Positions 57,581-64,000 of a stretch of 64,000 nucleotides of DNA are shown here, piece after piece. Made by a program: the position numbers and the translations under genes. The notes under the pieces are model-generated. The model did no database searches and was not told the DNA's origin. It saw only the letters and a program-made list of their open reading frames with translations. Position 1 is the first letter of the stretch. Each line of letters starts with the position of its first letter. The DNA lies in contig JAJEIO010000019.1 of NCBI GenBank assembly GCA_022827835.1, positions 186,001 to 250,000 on the forward strand, in the 5' to 3' direction. This stretch comes from Candidatus Latescibacterota bacterium. Lineage in GTDB: Bacteria; Latescibacterota; UBA2968; UBA8231.

Positions 57581-59371
57581 TTAGCGATATGGAATCCGCT
57601 CGCCGTGCCAAGGCAGGCGAAAGCTGGGCTGCTGGCTGTAACGCCGCATGGCGAGCGACAATTCAATTTGGCTGGCCGGAGCCAATTCTACTTGGAAATA
57701 AGTGCCATCCACGTCGAGTCCCTCGTCGCCAACTCGCACCCGGCCAAAGCAGTGCTCGCCAAAGCTGCCAGCGCCGACGATAACCTGCCGCGTGCGGCTC
57801 GTGCACAAGTTGACCAACGTTAGTTCCGCACCCTCGTCGCTGAGGCTGGTTACTAAGGCTGCAACATCTTGGGGCAAACCCGGTCGCTGCTGCTCGCCGT
57901 CGAAATAGCGCACCCGCCCTTGCGCCAATCCGCCCCAGTAGATGGTCTGCGGCGCGCCGGTGGTTAGTTGTACTAAGGCTTCGGTGACCACTGGGTTGAC
58001 CTGCTGCCACCAGTGTACGTCGAGTTGGGTCAGATCCTGCTTGTCGTCTATGACCTTGGCGATGCGGTCGCAGACCTCTCGGTAGTTGGCCTGCAAGATG
58101 CGCTCGGGGTAATCCGGGGACTCGCCAGCGAGAAAGCGGGTCCAGGCGCGGTCGTCGAGCGAACGCGGCCCGCGCTGCCCCACCTGCCTCCACTCGCCTT
58201 CGGCTCCCCGGCGCAAGGTCTCCAGCCGCTGCCAGTCTCGCTCCTCCATGGACGCGGCCCACAAGTGGATCGGCGCATTGGAATTGATGGGGTTGAAGTC
58301 GGTCCAACCTTCGTCCGTGTGCTTGTAGGGCACGAGCAGCCGCCCTGCTTCCTCGCGGCCGTGCGCGACTAGCGCATCCATGTGCATGCGGAGCAGGTCC
58401 AAGTAGCGGGTCTCGCCCGTGACCAACAGCGCGGCCTCCACCGCCGAGGTGATTGAGTGGGCCATCATGTTGTGTCCATAGCGCCCGGTCCAGCCATACA
58501 GTCCACCCCACCACTGCCCTCGGCGCATCTCGCCGACGATGCCGTTGGGGCCGATGTTGTCCGGGACGATACCGCCGTTGGCCTCGGTGCGCTCTATCCA
58601 GGCCCCCACGTATTCCTCGATCCACTCCCGGTACCGCGCCTCGCCGGTGTGGAGAAAGGCCGTTGCCACCAGCGCTACGACGCCTAAGTTGACGGTCACG
58701 TCGCCCTGCATGACCACTTGGTCGAATTGCTCCTCAACGCGGCGTTTGGTCTCGGGATCCTCCCACCAGTTGGCGGGCAGGTCAAAGTCCGGCCCCAACG
58801 TGGCGTGATCGTGGGTGAGGTCGTAGTGGATTTCGCCGCGCCGCATTTGGAAAAGCGGCCCCTTGCTGCCGCTGCAGGGCGAGCGCACGATGCGGTGCTC
58901 GGGGTCGTAGTTGGGCACGGCGGGGTCGTCGTTTAAGTAGAATCCGGCAAAGCGCTGCGCTCGGCGGCGCGTCTCGGCGTTGGTCGGATCGGCCATCCCC
59001 AAGTGATAGAAGTAGATGTAGTTTTCGGCGTTGTGGAACCAGTCGTCGTCGTTGATAAACTCGCGGGTGACGCGGCCGTAGTCGTGCTCTAGCTGCCGAG
59101 TAATGGCGTTCCACTCCTCTAGGGCTTTGACGCCTGTGTACTCGCTGCCGCCTAGGGCATAGTAGTGAGGCCAGTTGAAGAATGCCTCGTACAGGTCGTC
59201 GGCCCAGACCCCGTCGCCGGGGTATTCTTCCTTCCAAATCAGGCTGCCGCCGGGGCGGGTGTACTTTTCGAGGAAAATCGGTGCCGCCTCGTCAATCGCG
59301 TCGATCAGTCGTCGCTCCAAAACCGCCCATAGCGGCGGCGCAGTGCGGGTTTGGCCTTTTAGCGTTTGCAC
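57581..59371 (-). CDS. Large helical (alpha/alpha)6-toroid-like protein, possible glycoside hydrolase or lyase
   Basis: A 596-residue protein. Residues about 20-440 show regularly spaced long amphipathic helices with aromatic and acidic loop residues (DDLYEAFFNWPHYYALGG, REFINDDDWFHNAENYIYFYHLG, YEFDLTHDH-like HYDLTHDHATLG, GWTGRYGHNMMAHSITSAVEAA, HTDEGWTDFNPINSNAPIHLW), the pattern of (alpha/alpha)6 glycosidases and polysaccharide lyases. The last 150 residues are beta-rich. No signal peptide, so it is probably cytoplasmic. No named family can be assigned. GTG start with GAGA upstream. It is followed 20 bases later by a PhyH gene. Sugar breakdown is inference from fold pattern and context. 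Confidence 0.55.
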   Translation of the reverse strand: MQTLKGQTRTAPPLWAVLERRLIDAIDEAAPIFLEKYTRPGGSLIWKEEYPGDGVWADDLYEAFFNWPHYYALGGSEYTGVKALEEWNAITRQLEHDYGRVTREFINDDDWFHNAENYIYFYHLGMADPTNAETRRRAQRFAGFYLNDDPAVPNYDPEHRIVRSPCSGSKGPLFQMRRGEIHYDLTHDHATLGPDFDLPANWWEDPETKRRVEEQFDQVVMQGDVTVNLGVVALVATAFLHTGEARYREWIEEYVGAWIERTEANGGIVPDNIGPNGIVGEMRRGQWWGGLYGWTGRYGHNMMAHSITSAVEAALLVTGETRYLDLLRMHMDALVAHGREEAGRLLVPYKHTDEGWTDFNPINSNAPIHLWAASMEERDWQRLETLRRGAEGEWRQVGQRGPRSLDDRAWTRFLAGESPDYPERILQANYREVCDRIAKVIDDKQDLTQLDVHWWQQVNPVVTEALVQLTTGAPQTIYWGGLAQGRVRYFDGEQQRPGLPQDVAALVTSLSDEGAELTLVNLCTSRTRQVIVGAGSFGEHCFGRVRVGDEGLDVDGTYFQVELAPASQIELSLAMRRYSQQPSFRLPWHGERIPYR

Positions 59372-59383
59372 AGTCTCGTTCCG

Positions 59384-59542
59384 TTAGTCAGCGGGCGACC
59401 TCAGACGGCAGAAGATGTAAGCTGTCGGAACTGCAATCAGCAGAATGAGTCCCAAGCGACAGAAGATGTACGTCGGAACTACAATCAGCAGAACGAGTAC
59501 CGAGACGATGTCGAAAAGGCGTCTTATTTCCGGAGATGTCAC
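59384..59542 (-). CDS. 52-residue membrane microprotein with two near-identical hairpin halves
   Basis: A small gene below usual ORF length limits. It starts at GTG (59542) with AAAGGAG nine bases upstream and ends at TAA 59384-59386. The protein begins TSPEIRRLFDIVSV and then has two repeated hydrophobic units, LVLLIVVPTYIFCRLG and LILLIAVPTAYIFCRLR, each a plausible membrane helix with a central Pro and a Cys-Arg end, finishing SPAD. The duplication is visible in DNA (59407-59450 and 59458-59498). It lies 12 bases past the start of the downstream toroid-like gene on the same strand. Strong ribosome site and coherent hydrophobic design support translation; function unknown. Confidence 0.6.
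   Translation of the reverse strand: MTSPEIRRLFDIVSVLVLLIVVPTYIFCRLGLILLIAVPTAYIFCRLRSPAD
59407..59498. repeat. Imperfect tandem duplication, about 44 plus 41 bases
   Basis: Two copies of a gacagaagatgta-cgtcggaact-caatcagcagaa-gagt unit, 59407-59450 and 59458-59498, differ by a three-base insertion and a few substitutions. The insertion keeps frame in the minus-strand microprotein, and the substitutions mostly keep hydrophobic codons. This is the DNA basis of that protein's internal repeat. Confidence 0.75.
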
Positions 59543-59572
59543 GGCGGTTATCTCCTTTCGGAACTTGGGGAG

Positions 59573-59618
59573 TGCGACAGATGGGGAGAAAATTAATTGA
59601 GCTTGCGACAGATGGGGA
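59573..59618. repeat. 15-base direct repeat, spacing 31
   Basis: tgcgacagatgggga occurs at 59573-59587 and 59604-59618 in the non-coding stretch between the microprotein and the tRNA gene. It lies about 30 bases upstream of the microprotein's ribosome site on the minus strand, so a regulator-binding role is possible but unsupported otherwise. Confidence 0.5.
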
Positions 59619-59722
59619 AAAAGAAGGCAAAATTGCGCAGCCCATTGGGAGATACAAAGGGAACTGATGAAGCTAGCGATACGAGTGGTTCCGCATCGCT
59701 AGCGTGCAACGGTTAGTAAAAA

Positions 59723-59809
59723 TGGTGCCGGAGGTGGGACTCGAACCCACACACCCTTGCGGATACAGGATTTTGAATCCAGCGCGTCTACCAGTTCCGC
59801 CACTCCGGC
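59723..59809 (-). tRNA. tRNA-Leu (CAA anticodon), CCA encoded
   Basis: Minus-strand cloverleaf with a 7-bp acceptor (GCCGGAG/CTCCGGC), D-loop GGCGGAACTGGTAGACGCG, anticodon loop TTCAAAA (CAA, reading UUG), a class II long variable arm and T-loop GGTTCGAGTCCC. The discriminator base is A (typical for Leu) and CCA is encoded, followed by a T-run that serves as terminator. It is the last element of the NfeD/flotillin operon direction. Confidence 0.96.
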
Positions 59810-59817
59810 TTATACCA

Positions 59818-60306
59818 TTACCACTCCTCTCGTTCGCTCTTCGGCTTGCCGAGGATTTCCATATAGACGATCGCATCGCGCGCCGTCTGAGGAGTGAGGA
59901 ACCAACGGCTCCGGGTGCGCCGAGGTCGCCGCACCTCGCCTGACTCTTGGGGCTTGGTCTCCTTTAGCCGCTCCATGGCCAGCTTCTCGGCCGCCACGGC
60001 GCGCCGCTCAGCCTCTAGAGCTTGCCGCTCGGCTTCTAGCGCCTCCCTCTCAGCCTCGGCCGGATCGACCTCGGCGAGAACCGGCTCCTCAAAGGGATCC
60101 CCGTCAAAAGGCCAGCCAAAGGACGGCTCTTCTTCCTTCTTCTCCTCGACGACAACGGGTGCAGCCGGCTTGACCTCGGCGTGCTGCTGTTCGATCTCGG
60201 CGTGCTGTTGTTGGGCCTCTTCAAGCCGTTTGCGGCGCTTGCGACGCTCCATCAGCGCCGAAAATATGCTGAACAGTATGGCGAGGGTAAAGAGTAGGAG
60301 TTCCAT
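59818..60306 (-). CDS. Membrane-anchored coiled-coil protein of the flotillin operon
   Basis: A 162-residue protein with an N-terminal membrane helix (LLLFTLAILFSIFSAL), a long charged region of EEAQQQHAEIEQQHAEV and EAEREALEAERQALEAERRAV repeats (coiled coil), and a conserved C-terminal FLTPQTARDAIVYMEILGKPKSERE motif; a similar EAI-x-x-SEILGxPK ending is common in small proteins of other bacteria. It is three bases downstream of floA, so it is probably translated with it. Likely an inner-membrane protein with the coiled coil in the cytoplasm; role in the flotillin/NfeD system is inference. Confidence 0.65.
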   Translation of the reverse strand: MELLLFTLAILFSIFSALMERRKRRKRLEEAQQQHAEIEQQHAEVKPAAPVVVEEKKEEEPSFGWPFDGDPFEEPVLAEVDPAEAEREALEAERQALEAERRAVAAEKLAMERLKETKPQESGEVRRPRRTRSRWFLTPQTARDAIVYMEILGKPKSEREEW

Positions 60307-60309
60307 GTA

Positions 60310-61290
60310 CTAGTTATTATCGCGTTCCTCGCCGCTTTCGGAAATCGAGTCGCGCATGTCCGTGTCGGCTTGGATATTGCGCATGCGGTAGTAGTCCATG
60401 ATACCCAGGTTGCCCTCGCGGAAGGCCTCGGCCATTGCGCGCGGCACCTCGGCTTCGGCTTCCTTGACTCGCGATTCCATTTCCACGACTTGGGCGGTCA
60501 TCTCCTGCTCGCGCGCCTGGGCCATGGCCCGGCGCTCCTCGGCCTTGGCTTGGGCGATTTTGAGATCGGCATCCGCCTGATCGGTCTGCAACTTAGCGCC
60601 GATATTCTCGCCCACATCGACATCGGCGATGTCAATCGAAAGAATCTCAAAGGCCGTCTCCGAGTCGAGGCCCTTTTCCAGCACGCGTCGGGAGATCAGA
60701 TCGGGATTTTCGAGCACCTCTTTGTGCGTCGTAGCCGAACCGATGGTGGTGACGATCCCCTCGCCGACGCGGGCGATGATCGTCTCCTCACCAGCGCCGC
60801 CGACCAAGCGGTCGATATTGGCGCGCACGGTCACTCGGCAGGTGGCCTTGACCTGAATGCCGTCTTTGGCAATCGCCGCAATCAGGGGCGTGTTGATCAC
60901 CTTGGGGTTGACGCTGACTTTGACCGCGTCGAGCACGTCGCGGCCCGCCAAGTCGATGCTGGCAGCCCGCTCAAAGCTCAGGTCGATGTTGGCCTTGTCG
61001 GCCGAGATTAGGGCCAAGATCACGGCGTTGACGTTGCCGCCGGCCAAGTAGTGAGCTTCCATGCTCTCCAAGCCGACATCCAACCCCGCCTTAGCGGCGC
61101 TGATTTTGGGACCGACGATCTGTCGCGGTGGCACTTTGCGCAGTCGCATACCCACCAAGTCCTTGAAGATCCCCACTCTAACTCCGGCGAAATAGGCCGA
61201 AATCCACAGCCCCACCGGAATGAAATAGGTGAAGAGCGACAAAAAGATGATGATGCCGAAAAGCACCAAGACTAAAAACAGGACTTCCAT
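60310..61290 (-). CDS. floA: Flotillin-like protein FloA (SPFH/UPF0365)
   Basis: A 326-residue FloA/YqfA-type flotillin, which organises membrane microdomains together with NfeD proteins. N-terminal hydrophobic segments ([33 protein letters not shown]) anchor it; the SPFH domain follows with [23 protein letters not shown], then [35 protein letters not shown] and [25 protein letters not shown]. The C-terminal coiled coil is [24 protein letters not shown]. Full length. AAGGAG precedes the ATG. Third gene of the operon after nfeD and the small NfeD-like gene, matching the known linkage. Confidence 0.95.
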   Translation of the reverse strand: MEVLFLVLVLFGIIIFLSLFTYFIPVGLWISAYFAGVRVGIFKDLVGMRLRKVPPRQIVGPKISAAKAGLDVGLESMEAHYLAGGNVNAVILALISADKANIDLSFERAASIDLAGRDVLDAVKVSVNPKVINTPLIAAIAKDGIQVKATCRVTVRANIDRLVGGAGEETIIARVGEGIVTTIGSATTHKEVLENPDLISRRVLEKGLDSETAFEILSIDIADVDVGENIGAKLQTDQADADLKIAQAKAEERRAMAQAREQEMTAQVVEMESRVKEAEAEVPRAMAEAFREGNLGIMDYYRMRNIQADTDMRDSISESGEERDNN

Positions 61291-61314
61291 TATTAGCTCC
61301 TTGAAAGGAGTGAA

Positions 61315-61824
61315 CTAAGACTCGGACTGGACGGACTGAACCACAACTCTGTTGCCAGCTACTTTTAATACCTCGACCTGCTCACCGCGTTCAATATAGG
61401 CACCTTCGCTGACTACGTCGACTACCCGTTCGCCAAATTGCGCCCGCCCCGCTGGCCGCAGCGTCGTAATTGCCTCGCCCGTCTGCCCGAGCAATGACTC
61501 GCGGCCCGGCTTGACCGAATCGTAGCCGGCCTTGCGCGTCATGCCATCGTTGAGTACCAAGCGGTTCCAAGCGCGGACCTTGAGCATCAGCCGCACCAAG
61601 ATGGCGGTGCCCACAAGCCCCAAGCCCGCCACGATGCCAGCCGCCAAGCTGCCTATATTCATATAAGCATAGGCAATGCCGGCGACCGCGGTCAGCAAAC
61701 CAACGATGCCGAAGATATTGAGCCCTGGGATGACAAAAATTTCCAAGAGCACCAACACAAAGCCGAGCACTAGCAAAGCCAGCGAATAAACCCATTCCAA
61801 CACCTCCCCTCCCAGAAAGCTCAT
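61315..61824 (-). CDS. Short NfeD-like (OB-fold) membrane protein
   Basis: A 169-residue NfeD1b-type protein: four hydrophobic helices (LALLVLGFVLVLLEIFVIPGLNIFGIVGLLTAVAG and others) followed by the C-terminal OB-fold NfeD domain (LLGQTGEAITTLRPAGRAQFGERVVDVVSEGAYIERGEQVEVLKVAGNRVVV). It partners with flotillins. Its start overlaps the stop of the long NfeD gene by four bases (ATGA), so the two are co-translated. It ends 25 bases before floA. Confidence 0.9.
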   Translation of the reverse strand: MSFLGGEVLEWVYSLALLVLGFVLVLLEIFVIPGLNIFGIVGLLTAVAGIAYAYMNIGSLAAGIVAGLGLVGTAILVRLMLKVRAWNRLVLNDGMTRKAGYDSVKPGRESLLGQTGEAITTLRPAGRAQFGERVVDVVSEGAYIERGEQVEVLKVAGNRVVVQSVQSES

Positions 61825-63140
61825 AGCGCCTTCACCACCACTCGACTGCCGCGCGCTTCTACTACTTTAATGGGCCGTTGTGCCTCGATGAACTCGCCCT
61901 CGGCGATCACGGTGAGCCGCTTGCCTCCCAACAGGGCGATACCCGAGGGCCGCAGGTAGCTGACTGTGACCCCTTCCTTGCCCAACAGCTCGTCGTCGGT
62001 CGTGCGCGAGGAGGAAGTGTACCCGTCGGCGGCTTTGATTTCGTTGTGGAGTACTAGGCGATTGAAGGCGGCGAATTTGGGCAAGGAGCGCAATACGATG
62101 AGCGAGAGTACAAACGCGCCGATCATCGAACCAGCGAGACGCCCGATCACCGAGACGATTTCCTCAAAACTCCACAATTGAAAATCGCCCAATTGGGTAA
62201 TCACCACGCTCGCAATCATCGCGCCGATACCCAACGCACCCACAATGCCAAAGCCCGGAATGGCCACCAATTCGACGACCAAAAGCGTCGCGCCGACGGC
62301 AAAGAGCGCCAATTCCTGCCACTCGGCCAAGTGGACGATCAAGTGGCTGCCAAAGAAAAGGCCCAGCGCCACTAATGCGAGCGTGCCGCCCAAGCCCCAA
62401 CCGGGGGTGCGCACCTCGGCGATTAAGCCGAACATGGCCACGGCCAGCAAAATCGAAGTGACGACCGGGTGGGTCAACATACGCAAGACGTGCTCGGTCC
62501 AATTGAGTTCGACATCCACGATTTCGGCCTCGCCCAGATCGTAGATGCGCAACAGTTCGATCAGCGTCTCGGCCGTCTCGTCGGCCATCTGATAGTTGAG
62601 CGCCTGCTCAGTGGTCAGAGTCGCCGGCCGGCCCGCTTCGGCGCTCAGGCCCGGCACATCGACGCGCTCATCGACCATGGCCTCGGCGATCTTGACGTTG
62701 CGGCCGGTGCGCTCGGCCGTGGCGCGCATCTCGGCGCGCATATAAGAGGTTATTTTGTCGCTAGCTTTGTCGCCCGTGGCATCGACCGGGGTGGTCGCGC
62801 CCATGGTCGAGGCTTGCGTCATGACGATCTTGTCGCAGGCCAGCGAGATGAGTGCTCCGGCCGAAATCGCCCGTTTATTGATAAAGGCAATGGTCAGGGT
62901 CTCGGCGTCGAGGATGGCGTCGCGGATCACAGTGGCCGCATCGACGCGCCCGCCAAAGGTGTCGATCTCAAAGACGATGGCGTCGGCCTCGGTTTCGTCG
63001 GCGTCGGCGATCACGCGCTCGACAAAGGCCGCCACGCCCGGGTCGATCATACCCTCTAGCTTGAGGTGGACGCGATAGACGGTCTGAGCGTGGGCGCTGC
63101 TGGCCGACAAAATTAGGAGTGTGTAGATAAGGTGTCGCAT
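61821..63140 (-). CDS. nfeD: NfeD-type membrane serine protease (ClpP-class, NfeD1a)
   Basis: A 439-residue NfeD/stomatin-operon-partner protease that works with SPFH proteins in membrane quality control. A signal peptide (MRHLIYTLLILSASSAHAQ) is followed by a ClpP-like domain (about 20-220): DAIVFEIDTFGGRVDAA, AFINKRAISAGALISLACDKI (Ser nucleophile in SAGAL) and TMGATTPVD, with the Lys general base expected near KITSYM. Then come several membrane helices (230-360) and the C-terminal NfeD OB fold (GKEGVTVSYLRPSGIALLGG). First gene of the flotillin operon, with a near-consensus promoter just upstream (63171-63200). No clear ribosome site. Confidence 0.95.
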   Translation of the reverse strand: MRHLIYTLLILSASSAHAQTVYRVHLKLEGMIDPGVAAFVERVIADADETEADAIVFEIDTFGGRVDAATVIRDAILDAETLTIAFINKRAISAGALISLACDKIVMTQASTMGATTPVDATGDKASDKITSYMRAEMRATAERTGRNVKIAEAMVDERVDVPGLSAEAGRPATLTTEQALNYQMADETAETLIELLRIYDLGEAEIVDVELNWTEHVLRMLTHPVVTSILLAVAMFGLIAEVRTPGWGLGGTLALVALGLFFGSHLIVHLAEWQELALFAVGATLLVVELVAIPGFGIVGALGIGAMIASVVITQLGDFQLWSFEEIVSVIGRLAGSMIGAFVLSLIVLRSLPKFAAFNRLVLHNEIKAADGYTSSSRTTDDELLGKEGVTVSYLRPSGIALLGGKRLTVIAEGEFIEAQRPIKVVEARGSRVVVKAL

Positions 63141-63170
63141 TTGCTATTGAATATACGCTATAATTCGATA

Positions 63171-63200
63171 ATTGTACTCTAAGTATCTGACCATTGTCAA
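63171..63200 (-). promoter_or_regulatory. Sigma-70 promoter of the nfeD-floA operon
   Basis: On the minus strand, TTGACA (63200-63195) is followed by an 18-base spacer and TACAAT (63176-63171), a perfect -35 and a five-of-six -10. Transcription would start near 63164, giving a 5' leader of about 24 bases before the nfeD ATG at 63140. The surrounding DNA is unusually AT-rich for this genome. Confidence 0.7.
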
Positions 63201-63273
63201 CAATCTCATTTGCCCCTCCTTTTGCCCCAGCCTACTTTTTGATTCTCACTACAACATCCGAAACGAAAAAACC

Positions 63274-64000
63274 ATGCATCGCAAGCTCGAAATGCTGCTC
63301 AAAGGTGGCCACGTAATTGACCCTGCCAACGGTATTGACGGCGTTGTCGACGTCGGCGTACTCGACGGCCGCATCGCTCGCGTTGAAGCGGACATTTCCC
63401 CGGCGGACGCCCATCGCGTTATCGATGTGGGCAATCTCGTCGTTGTGCCGGGCCTGCTCGACATCCACGTCCATACGTACCATACCCGCAGCCGCCAATC
63501 GGGCGGAATGGTGGGCAGCCTCAACGCCGACGCCCACTTCCTCAAAGAGGGCGTAACCACCTGCGTCGATACGGGCACGGCCGGTGCCGAGGAGTTCGAA
63601 CACTTCCGCAAGACGGTGATCGACCATTCCAAGACCCGCATGTTCGCCTATGTCAACATTGCCGCCCCAGGCATGGGCCCTCCCGAACAAATCGTCGCCA
63701 ACCTAGATCCACAGCGGGCGGCCGAGATGGCCGCAGCCCACGACGATGTGTGCGTCGGCATCAAGACCGCCCACTATTGGACCACCAAGCCCTTTGACGA
63801 CGAGCATCCGCCTTGGGCCTCGGTTGACGCGGCCGTCGAGGCCGGCGAGCACTGTAAAATGCCGGTGATGGTTGACTTTTGGCCGCGCCCACCCGAGCGC
63901 TCCTACCCCGATCTTCTCCTCAAGCACCTGCGTCCCGGCGATATTCACACGCACGTCTTTGCCCGTCAGTTCCCCGTCGTCGATGAAGACGGCGAGGTGT
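63274..64000 (+). CDS. Amidohydrolase (dihydroorotase/deacetylase-like), 3' truncated by window edge
   Basis: An open frame running off the right edge (242 visible codons). LKGGHVIDPANGIDGVVDVGVLDGRIARVEADI is the typical metal-dependent hydrolase N-terminal beta domain; VVVPGLLDIHVHTYH holds the HxH metal motif; ADAHFLKEGVTTCVDTGTAG follows; and CVGIKTAHYWTTK carries the Lys that is carboxylated in dihydroorotase-like enzymes. The pattern matches the amidohydrolase/deacetylase group near hydantoinases and D-aminoacylases. The first ATG after the divergent nfeD promoter is used; no strong ribosome site is seen. Substrate unknown. Confidence 0.88.
   Translation, partial: MHRKLEMLLKGGHVIDPANGIDGVVDVGVLDGRIARVEADISPADAHRVIDVGNLVVVPGLLDIHVHTYHTRSRQSGGMVGSLNADAHFLKEGVTTCVDTGTAGAEEFEHFRKTVIDHSKTRMFAYVNIAAPGMGPPEQIVANLDPQRAAEMAAAHDDVCVGIKTAHYWTTKPFDDEHPPWASVDAAVEAGEHCKMPVMVDFWPRPPERSYPDLLLKHLRPGDIHTHVFARQFPVVDEDGEV

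Noticed and set aside
59560-59722. Small gene in the gap before tRNA-Leu
   Set aside because: Frames here are short and of low complexity; only the direct repeat is notable.
1-64000. Prophage, insertion sequence or integrative element
   Set aside because: No transposase, integrase, terminase, capsid or tail gene and no long terminal repeats were seen; the RNAP-like gene therefore has no visible phage context.

Overview
The window is dense, GC-rich (roughly 60 percent by eye) bacterial DNA with about 58 protein genes, one tRNA-Leu(CAA) and no rRNA, CRISPR array, transposase or integrase. An RND-adaptor-TolC export operon indicates a diderm cell. Eight phytanoyl-CoA-dioxygenase-like (PhyH) genes in 64 kb, with many Gfo/Idh/MocA, SDR, enolase-superfamily, aldo/keto reductase and TIM-barrel glycosidase-like genes, resemble uncultured sponge or marine phyla such as Latescibacterota or Poribacteria. 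That placement is inference from gene content only.

Layout. 0-19 kb: housekeeping and repair genes (UvrD-like helicase end, YifB/ComM ATPase, Tag glycosylase, topoisomerase III, nucleoside hydrolase, carbonic anhydrase) mixed with PhyH and sugar genes, plus a degraded toxin-antitoxin locus at 15.3-16.0 kb that keeps its promoter and palindromic operator. 19.1-20.7 kb: a lower-GC pair encoding a HisG-HisE-like fusion and an Asp-rich protein, closed by a strong terminator. 20.8-24.0 kb: a polytopic membrane protein, an aspartoacylase-like hydrolase and a PhyH protein. 24.2-28.0 kb: the highlight, an ECF sigma factor translationally coupled to a single-chain, heavily trimmed fusion of RNA polymerase beta and beta-prime. 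28-35 kb: oxidoreductases, a methyltransferase, a glycosidase-like protein and an enolase-superfamily enzyme. 35-43 kb: the export operon, whose TolC protein carries an extra N-terminal solute-binding domain. 43-47 kb: a 5'-damaged MOSC-like gene, a YhcG-type nuclease, a DUF4159 protein and a PhyH gene. 47-54 kb: a long minus-strand run for small-molecule or sugar catabolism (FAD oxidase, PhyH, MetE-like, ROK kinase, SDR, SIS, AKR). 54-59.5 kb: an omega-like RNAP subunit, two PhyH proteins, a CdaA-YbbR fusion for c-di-AMP synthesis, a large alpha/alpha-toroid-like protein and a 52-residue membrane microprotein. 59.7-63.2 kb: tRNA-Leu and a NfeD/flotillin operon with a clear promoter. The window ends inside an amidohydrolase gene.

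The sigma/polymerase pair is the best candidate for an undescribed system. The fusion keeps both double-psi-beta-barrel active-site motifs (GDKLSNRHGAKGVV and DFDGD), the beta TPEGPNIG and FLEHDD segments and the beta-prime clamp helices that normally bind sigma region 2. It lacks the beta flap that normally binds sigma region 4, the trigger loop and the zinc ribbon, and the two residues known to read the NTP ribose are replaced. It lies alone between opposing genes, so it looks like a self-contained alternative polymerase unit.
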